NCBI GenBank assembly: GCA_009746045.1
Contig: RPFO01000164.1
Location: 2,501,285 to 2,565,284, forward strand
Direction of reading: 5' to 3'
Length of the DNA: 64,000 nucleotides
Origin: Mesostigma viride
Lineage: Eukaryota > Streptophyta > Mesostigmatophyceae > Mesostigmatales > Mesostigmataceae
The translations under genes and the position numbers were made by a program. Shown here in pieces: positions 56,635-64,000 of this stretch. The stretch's first letter is position 1. Each line of letters opens with the position of its first letter. The notes below the pieces were generated by a model, which saw only the letters and a list, made by a program, of their open reading frames with translations, did not search any database and was not told the DNA's origin.

Positions 56635-57558
56635 CGCGACCGGCGATAGCCTGGAATCAACGTGGGTGGTCGGCAATTCAATTATACCGCACGGCGACCC
56701 ACCTGCGACCGGTCAAAGTGATCTCGTCTCTTGGGTATGCAATCCTCAATAAAGTAACGTGGCAGAGGTTATAAGCAAATTAATGACGCAACAACATGTC
56801 GGTGACATTGCGTCACGGGGGTAGTGATTAGATGGCGCAATCTCCTGTAGCCACTTCGCAAGATTGCGCAATTGTACGCGCGCCATTGTTGCGCGTTGTA
56901 CAATGCCACGCGGCAAGCCGCTAGGCCCTTCGCATTCCCAACCGAGCTCCTAGCGTATAGCACGTGGCAGGCCGTACTAGTAAGCAGATTCTCCAAGGAC
57001 ACGTGCAATTCCCCAAACGGGCCATGCTGGGTCATGAACCTTTTCCAACGCTGGTCCAACGTGTGGATTCCAATCCACACAAAGGGTTCAACCCTGGTTC
57101 AACACGTAATTCTGCATTAATTTTACCGGTATGTCAGGGAATGCGGTGATGTATTGCCAATTGGCAGGGTCGCGCGCAGAGCAGATCAGACGCTGGGTCA
57201 GGGGTTGCCGCCTGGCGCCTTGCCGGTACCTCCCGTGAGGCCAGCCGTCGACATTCCTTGCATTCGCCACTCATTCTGGCGCGGCGCTTTTTTCGGTGGC
57301 CGTGTTCACGGTTCACTGTACAGCATATAGGATACCCTTTGTAACGGGAAGTGGGCACTAGAGGATAGAGAGCGGGTCACATGCATGCCGGCTACGTAGA
57401 CTCGGAGAGCGAGCAGGCCGGTCACGTCTCGCCCAGTGTCACAGTTTTGCCGTGCTGGATAAATAATTAAATACCACGTCTCCCAGAGCAGCATCCTCAC
57501 CAGCGCACAGTCTTACCTAGGCGAAGAGCCAAGTTTATGCATTTAAGGTAGGTTCACG
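56635..57558. promoter_or_regulatory. Divergent intergenic region between VWA gene and CCB1
   Basis: The two ATGs point away from each other across 924 bp, so both promoters should lie here. 56790-56900 has clustered imperfect palindromes around TTGCGTCAC, AATTGCGCAA and GATTGCGCAATTGTAC. No clear TATA box. Short ORFs are not convincing. Confidence 0.45.
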
Positions 57559-60500
57559 ATGGCTGCAACACAAGCTTCGTGCAGTCTTACGCAAGGATGC
57601 GTAGCGCAGAGCGTTTACAGGGTCGGGCGTCAGGCCCGCAGGGAGCTTCAATCCAGTTGGAAAGGTCAATCTGTCGTGCCGTCTGGAGTCACGAGGCAGA
57701 AAACTGCTGCTATCTTTCATCGTACAGCCCGGACTTCCCCGTTTACCACCGTTCGCCGTAATAACTTGTCCGCCACCTGTCAACATGACGATGTAAGTTT
57801 TCGGTTAACCAATGTTTGTTCCACGTTTGTTATCTGCCCTCTGTGAGGGTTAGCTTCCATTCAAAAGGACCTGGTGTTGAACTATAGGCATTATCTACTG
57901 CTAACACGGTCCAACACACATGTGGCTAGGTTGGCGCCGCTGTGGAATTAAGATTACTTGAGCTGTGCGTTTTCCATGACCGTGACGGTGAGTCGACCAA
58001 GTGGTGGAACAGGACGGACTGCTCAGGATTGATGGTAAACTCCAAGGAATGCTGCAGATAATTTACTCTGTCGTATTGATATTCAAAGCGAAAAGGTGAT
58101 GCTTATTCGGCCTGTGTTCAATGTTGGCCTTTCGCGTCTTGTGTGGCTTGCAGCGTATGCATGCGGAAGTGAGCTTTCACGAGGTTTTTCTCCAGCCTCA
58201 ATACTAACATCACGGCTTGGATACTTGAAACTATGCTCTGGCAGCTCTGCCTTCTTGAATATATTGAACTAGCAGGAAGGGCTACTTGCCTGGGCGAAAG
58301 GCACCTGTTGGCGTCCCATTCAGTAAATCTTAGAGAATACCCTGTCTAACTCGCCATTCCCCAATTGTATATCTGCCAATGACTTGCAAGTGCAGGCCGT
58401 AAATCAAAGCATCCCAGGGGAGCCACGTGTTGAGACCTCAAGTGGGGGGCGCCCCGAGGCCATCCCGGCATGGAACTTGTATTCAAGCATCGGCGGCCCC
58501 CTATTTTTGCTGGCGGCGGAGGCGTTGGCGGAAGAGCCCGCCTCCACCTCGTCCTACTCCAAGGCCTCCTACTACACCATCTTGGGGCTGTACATCATTT
58601 CTTTGCCAGGGCTCTACTCCTTGATCAAGCGGACCACCAAGCGGAAGGTATGGCACACCCTGAGGGCGGGTGGGGGTGGAAGCTGGCAAAATCAGCTGTG
58701 TGATTGCATCTGCACTTTCCCTTGCCTGCTGCAACCACATGCTGTGCATGGATGACACTGCAAAGCCATGTGGAGTTCACAGGCCTGGAATTACAAAGGG
58801 GGACCGCGTATGGCGTGTGCTTGTCCTGCTGGTTAGCGTGCCGGTTGCGAGTAGGTACCAGGGCACAATAGTTGTTGGCGGCACACCTCTGGATGTACGC
58901 AGCCCATGCCGCGGTAAGACGCCATGCCCATGAGCTCGTCCCTGGTTCGTTCTTATCGCCCATAATTATGCAGTGCACTTTTTCTTTCCCAGTACGCCGA
59001 TGCGTCGCGCTGTGTGTCTTCCTCCAACTGGCTTGCCAGAATACTTTGTCAGACCATAAGAAGTCCATGTAGGAGTCCCTGCTTCCCCTGGCATCCGGCA
59101 GTACGTGTTACCTGACTCTGCTGTGTACGTGCTGCTTGCGTTTGCCCCTGTCTCGCCTCCCTCTCCTGGTTGTTGGCGCGCCCTGGTCTCCCCTGCCAGG
59201 TCGTTCGGAAAACGTTCGAGGTGCCGGGCCCCAACAAGTCGGGCCGCCCCCTTGATGCGACGGCCAAGGAGATCTCCCTCTACTTCATCCGCAACAACTA
59301 CAAGGTCAAGGGCGACCCGGGCGAGACGATCACGTAAGCACGCATTTGCGTGCGCCTGTGTGTGCGCGTGTGTGCGCGTGTGTGCGCGTGTGTGCGCGTG
59401 TGTGCGCGTGTGTGCGCGTGTGTGCGCGTGTGTGCGCGTGTGTGCGCGTGTGTGCGCGTGTGTGCGCGTGTGTGCGCGTGTGTGCGCGTGTGTGCGCGTG
59501 TGTGCGCGTGTGCGTGCGTGTGTGCGTGTGTGCGCGTGTGTGCGCGTGTGTGCGCGTGTGTGCGCGTGTGTGCGCGTGTGTGCGCGTGTGTGCGCGTGTG
59601 TGCGCGTGTGTGCGCGTGTGTGCGCGTGTGTGCGCGTGTGTGCGCGTGTGTGCGCGTGTGTGCGCGTGTGTGCGCGTGTGTGCGCGTGTGTGCGCGTGTG
59701 TGCGCGTGTGTGCGCGTGTGTGCGCGTGTGTGCGCGTGTGTGCGCGTGTGTGCGCGTGTGTGCGCGTGTGTGCGCGTGTGTGCGCGTGTGTGCGCGTGTG
59801 TGCGCGTGTGTGCGCGTGTGTGCGCGTGTGTGCGCGTGTGTGCGCGTGTGTGCGCGTGTGTGCGCGTGTGTGCGCGTGTGTGCGCGTGTGTGCGCGTGTG
59901 TGCGCGTGTGTGCGCGTGTGTGCGCGTGTGTGCGCGTGTGTGCGCGTGTGTGCGCGTGTGTGCGCGTGTGTGCGCGTGTGTGCGCGTGTGTGCGCGTGTG
60001 TGCGCGTGTGTGCGCGTGTGTGCGCGTGTGTGCGCGTGTGTGCGCGTGTGTGCGCGTGTGTGCGCGTGTGTGCGCGTGTGTGCGCGTGTGTGCGCGTGTG
60101 TGCGCGTGTGTGCGCGTGTGTGCGCGTGTGTGCGCGTGTGTGCGCGTGTGTGCGCGTGTGTGCGCGTGTGTGCGCGTGTGTGCGCGTGTGTGCGCGTGTG
60201 TGCGCGTGTGTGCGCGTGTGTGCGCGTGTGTGCGCGTGTGTGCGCGTGTGTGCGCGTGTGTGCGCGTGTGTGCGCGTGTGTGCGCGTGTGTGCGCGTGTG
60301 TGCGCGTGTGTGCGCGGGCGGGCGCGCGCGGGCGCGGGCGGGCGGCGGGTTTGGCGGGCGGGCGGGCAGGCGGGCGGGCGGGCAGGCGGGCGGGCGCGGG
60401 CGGGCGGCGGGTTTGGCGGGCGGGCGGGCGGGCAGGCGGCCGGGCGGGCGGGCGGGCGGGCGGGCGGGCGGGCGGCGGCGGGCGGGCGGGCGGCGGGCGG

Positions 60501-61758
60501 GCGGCGGCGGGGGCGGGCGGGCGGGCGGGCGGGCGGGTGGGCGGGCGAGGGGTGGAGGGGGAGGGGGTGGGGGGTAGCGAAGCCTTTGTCTAGTTGTCTA
60601 TATTTCATCCGTGATAATTGGCAACATCACGTAGGCCCGATGCGTGGTGGAGATATGCAAGCAGATGCAGCCATCCACACCGCATTCACATGGATTTCTT
60701 ATGTATGCATGCATTGTAATGACGTGATCGTAGCAGCAAGTGAGCAGCATGACCAACATGGCACCCTGGTAGAAAGTTTTGGGCGGCTTGCAGGCGCAGG
60801 CCGGTGCCTCTTGCCGTTTGGTCGTGTTGGCCGTGGCAGGTGTTCAGTTACAGCAGCATTTTCTTGCTATGTGAGCAACGACCCAAACAGGGTGAATGCG
60901 CCCGTGCCACAGCTTGTTTTTGTTTTTGCTGCCTGTTCCTGTTCCTCCTCCCCCCTAAACCGTGCCATCTCTTCCCCCCCCGCGCACTCCCTCTCTCGTG
61001 CATCCCCCCTGCCCCTTCCCCTGCGGCATCCCCTTCTCCCCTGCCTTTCCTGTCAGGTTTGAGGGCAACCTGGAGCCCAGCCGCGGGCAGGCGGCATTCC
61101 TCACCTTCTGCACCTTTGTGGCGTTGGCCAGCACCGCGCTGGTGTGCTCCATCTGGCTGCCTGCGCTGGGCAACTACTGGTACTTCATGACCGTCGCCAG
61201 CCCCTCTGCGTGAGTGCCGCCATATGTCCATGCTGCCGCTTGTACCAAGTGGGATCAAAGCTGTATATCCCTGCTGCGTTCTTGTGCAGTAAGAATGGAC
61301 ATGAGACTTTGGTGTGTTGCATGAAGTGATGGTTGGTCTGTGGTCGTTTGCTAACGAATCAGGAACCAGTTCTGTTGTCGCGCCATGTGTTGTTGAAACT
61401 ACTATATTGCTTATTCTTGACTTTGGACTAAATCCGGCCTGTACGTCCACCCCTGCTGCAGCTGTCTAGGCTACATAGCCCAAACTATTTTACACGACCC
61501 TTTCCCTGCCTGACCTCGTTGCCTGCACTACCTGGCTCTGTTCCCCCCCGGTTTCTTTTCTGTGTCTGCAGCGGCTGGTACTACTGGCAGAACGCCGTGC
61601 GCAAACAAGAGGTCTCGGTCAAGATGCTCACCGCGGACGACGACTCGACGACCGACGTGATCGTGCAAGGGGACGACGAAGAGATTGACCGCTTCTCGCG
61701 TACGCTCAAGTTCCCGGAGAAGGGCATGGTCTACGTGAAGGGGCTTCTGGAAAGATAA
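57559..61758 (+). CDS. CCB1: CCB1, cofactor assembly factor for cytochrome b6 heme c_i
   Basis: Five exons with matching phases: 57559-57792, 58396-58647, 59200-59333, 61057-61209, 61572-61758, giving 319 residues. Residues 1 to about 75 are rich in Ser, Arg, Gln and Thr with few acidic residues, a plausible chloroplast transit peptide. Then come SYYTILGLYIISLPGLYSLI (first membrane span), VVRKTFEVPGPN, ISLYFIRNNYKVKGDPGETI, FEGNLEPSRGQAAFLTFCTF, two further spans to NYWYFMTVASPSAGWYYW, then KQEVSVKMLTADDD, VIVQGDDEEIDRF and the ending EKGMVYVKGLLER. This closely follows the CCB1 family, which with CCB2-4 attaches heme c_i to cytochrome b6 in the thylakoid membrane. Intron 3 carries about 1 kb of (GTGTGCGC)n. 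Confidence 0.92.
59357..60315. repeat. (GTGTGCGC)n array in CCB1 intron 3, ~120 copies
   Basis: Octamer array with one irregular patch at 59508-59532. It begins about 25 bp after the exon 3 donor. Every step alternates purine and pyrimidine. The long frames of Val-Cys-Ala-Arg and His-Thr-Arg-Ala are artefacts. Confidence 0.96.
60316..60572. repeat. (GGGC)n-rich block after the octamer array
   Basis: Irregular CGGG/GGGC repeats with two copies of a GGCGGGTTTGGCGGGCGGGC-type segment (about 60341 and 60403), ending in GGGGAGGGGGTGGGG. Strong G-quadruplex potential on the transcribed sense strand. Confidence 0.9.
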
Positions 61759-62290
61759 GAGGGCATTGCGGACTTGCATGACTGGCGTCAAGGGGGTGAG
61801 GATGGTGCATGCGTTGCTGGCAGGGGATTGGTGGAAGCCCGTCTCTTTTGCATTCATTTTTGTGGCCAGGTCATCAGGGCATTACCTTGCAGCAGCAGGA
61901 ATAATAACGTTTGAGCTTGGCAGATTGCTGGTGAAGCGGCAATACTAGTGGGTAAGTAACTAAGTAAGCACTCGCGTGTCATGCGCATGGGCAAAGCTAG
62001 TGGGTTAACAATAATCATAGCATTTCAGAGGGTTTTGCCAGTGGGTAAGAAATTCTGGAAGCGTCTGTCGTTTTGCAGAAATGCTGAGAACTCATGGCAT
62101 CTGGAAAGACCGTTAACGCAACAAAGAGGCGCATGTGCTCAAGCATTGATGCCTGTTCTGAATTGAGCCAGCAATTGAGTCCAATGCATGTGCAATATTT
62201 GTCATTAAGATAATGGATTATCATCTTGAATTCACCAATTCACACTTAAAAAGTATAATCTAAATTTTGCCGATGGTCGCGTGATATCTC
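61759..62290. other. CCB1 3' side, no gene seen
   Basis: Two degenerate copies of an AGTGGGTAA word at about 61948 and 62039. No protein-like frame. Confidence 0.4.
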
Positions 62291-62294
62291 TGTA

Positions 62295-62582
62295 TCAAGG
62301 AGACAACCAGCGCAGGCCAGAAATCGGGAGAATCCGGACCATGATAGCTTGAGCCTGCCGTTATCTTTCCGCGTTTGAGTCGTTCAGGATGATATGAATA
62401 TTAATGGAGATGGAAATGTGTACATAGCCCTGTTCATATGGGGACAGGACACAACCTTGCCACACATTGACACGTACCACTCTCTCAAATACAGACGGCA
62501 AGTATTAAATTAAATTATATTTGAACTTATCTCCGCTGGGATGATTCTCCCGATTTCTGGCCTGCGTTGGTTGTCTCCTCCA
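62295..62582. mobile_element. Inverted-repeat (MITE-like) element, ~290 bp
   Basis: GGAGACAACCAGCGCAGGCC then AGAAATCGGGAGAATC (62299-62334) is inverted with one or two mismatches at about 62542-62578. Partial copies of the left arm occur at 24590 and, inverted, near 8575. Interior non-coding. Confidence 0.65.
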
Positions 62583-62659
62583 TATCTCCGTTGGGAGTAC
62601 ATGTAGCACATATCCCTGAGAAGAGGCATATGGCATTCTGGGCTAGTTCGGCCTGCTAG

Positions 62660-62850
62660 GGTAGCGTGTAAATTTCGGACGAGATATTAGGCAGCGTAGG
62701 ATAGCATTCGTAGGACATCTTGCTCGCACCAGTGAGGTAGACACCGACCTTGGTCGATCTGGCCGGCCCCCAGCGGGTTGGCCAACCAGGGCCGGCGCGG
62801 CATATCCTGACCTCAGTGGCCTGGCCCCAAGGACATTCCTAGAAAGATGG
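62660..62850 (+). mobile_element. LINE ORF2 C-terminal scrap
   Basis: The plus strand reads RQRRIAFVGHLARTSEVDTD then RPPAGWPTRAG and APRTFLERW, matching the IKQRRLQLVGHLARTNQVDT...FKEQL region of the LINE at 47424-48204. Confidence 0.6.
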
Positions 62851-63089
62851 GTATAAACCTCCCATGACCTATACACAGCAGTTGCTGGCCGACCTAGAGC
62901 GGTCCCAGCTAAGTTTGAACACCGCATTCACTCCCTCGCCACGATCGAGGTAGCCGCGGATCTTGTTAATCGGCCATGGCCGACAGCTGAGCTCATAACT
63001 TTCACGTTTGGGCACCAAATTCGGCTGTGAATATCACAATCGCTTCGTCTTTCTAAGGCGCACACGCTGATATATTTTTCGGATTATGC

Positions 63090-63900
63090 AATATATGACG
63101 AGCCGAATGCTCCTCTACGCAACGCAGCCTGGCGGCTGCGCGAAGCCCTGAAAATACGTCTGCAGCTCCGGCCGCTGCAGCTTCGCCCTCAGGCCCGGAA
63201 GGCAGCGGTGACACTAGTCGCGCACTGCATGGTGGTCGCCCAGGTCCCTCCCGGGCTTGCCTCGCCCGCAGCATCGCCTGAACCCAAGCGCAGTCGCCCA
63301 GGTGAACCTAGCTGGTCCGAGCGCGACTTTGACGTCTACAGGTTATTTTCCACCTTCGACGTCGACAGGCCCGGCTATTTTCAACAGCCCCCCATCAAGA
63401 TACTGGAGCTCGTGTTTTATCTGGGTCGCACGCCTCGCTCATTGCCCTGTGCCAGCAGCTGGAAGCCAAATTACGCCTCCGCAACGGAGTTGACGGCCGG
63501 TTTTCCACTTAACCGCGGACCTGACCACCTGCCAGGCTGGCCTCCCGTCCGCGCCTTCAACTCGCCGCTCTCTTTTCCATCCTTAAGCGCTCTGCCGACG
63601 ACCTGTGGGTTCCCTCCCCCTTGACCGAATCCACCTTCCTCCACCACCTCAGTTCAAGAAGCCATCACGCAGCACGTTGACTGGTCAACCCCCCTTCAGT
63701 TGCTGCAGATAGGATGTGGCAGCCGTGGGCCGCATGCTGCCGGCTGGACCGAGCTCCCCGCCGGCCATCTCGATTCACCGCCACCTCCACCCTCCTCGCC
63801 TCCACCCCCACCCCCACCACCGCCTCAATCCACCGACGCCATCAGGTGCCGCCCAGCTCCGTGGCACTGACGCCATTGCCATCGAGTGCCTGCAAAGCAT
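63090..63900 (+). pseudogene. Frameshifted coding-like sequence, possibly LINE ORF1 start
   Basis: Protein-like pieces (SPEPKRSRPGEPSWSERDFD, VYRLFSTFDVD, PIKILELVFYLG in one frame; SLIALCQQLEAKLRLRNGVD and ALFSILKRSADDLWVPSPLT in another) alternate with a Pro-rich (CCACC) stretch at 63780-63830. No single frame is open. Composition recalls the LINE ORF1 at 45676, but I could not align them. Continues to the window end. Confidence 0.3.
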
Positions 63901-64000
63901 GCACCGCAGGCCTCACCGCCCGGGCGGTGAAGGACATCAGTTGCCGCCCGGCCAGCACCTGCTGGCCCTGGGCAGCGACGATGCTCCTCCCACCCAAATC

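Noticed and set aside
59105-61062. Open frames of 415-570 residues with Val-Cys-Ala-Arg repeats
   Set aside because: They translate the octamer array in CCB1 intron 3; the true exons on both sides are joined in phase by skipping it.

Overview
The window looks like nuclear DNA of a photosynthetic eukaryote, most likely a chlorophyte green alga. Its coding exons are GC-rich and short, and they are separated by many GT-AG introns. One gene matches the plastid cytochrome b6 assembly factor CCB1. The spaces between genes are filled with LINE fragments, terminal-inverted-repeat DNA elements and very long simple-sequence arrays. There are no bacterial operons, ribosome binding sites or CRISPR arrays. 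The genus cannot be decided from sequence alone.

Layout. 1-4.9 kb: remains of a retroelement on the minus strand (gag-like pieces, zinc knuckle, frameshifted integrase), apparently interrupted by a LINE carrying an ORF1. 5.8-9.5 kb: (TTTTACCAC)-type repeats, a second LINE ORF1, LINE tails and a foldback element. 9,813-20,881: an 11-kb segment bounded by 56-bp perfect inverted repeats starting CACTA, with subterminal 15-bp repeats, read as a large CACTA/EnSpm-type element; it holds a small interrupted minus-strand gene, a SINE-like dimer, a small inverted-repeat element and many satellites. 21-24.6 kb: two LINE 3' ends, one carrying a 480-bp CACTA-like insertion and one a 1.4-kb (CATC)n array. 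25.2-28.1 kb: a LarC-like nickel-insertion gene (minus, 3 exons) with a histidine-rich insert of about 140 residues and no visible C-terminal half. 29.1-30.8 kb: the C-terminal part of a LINE ORF2. 31.8-42.8 kb: PCID2/Thp1, a TREX-2 subunit, in 12 phase-consistent exons. 43-50.7 kb: a third long (CATC)n array, two further LINE copies (one retaining an ORF1) and a second copy of the SINE-like dimer. 51.2-56.6 kb: a von Willebrand factor A protein (minus, 4 exons). 57.6-61.8 kb: CCB1 (plus, 5 exons), divergent from the VWA gene across about 0.9 kb. 61.8-64 kb: a small inverted-repeat element, a LINE scrap and frameshifted coding-like sequence.

The four cellular genes show no shared pathway: mRNA export (PCID2), nickel cofactor assembly (LarC-like), a VWA protein of unknown role and plastid heme c_i assembly (CCB1). 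The striking feature is genome structure: mobile elements with reconstructable insertion sites, LINE tails carrying arrays of 4 to about 359 CATC units, and introns containing tandem copies of their own upstream exon-intron junction. All gene models are read by eye from splice motifs, frame and remembered family sequence; nothing was aligned by computer.
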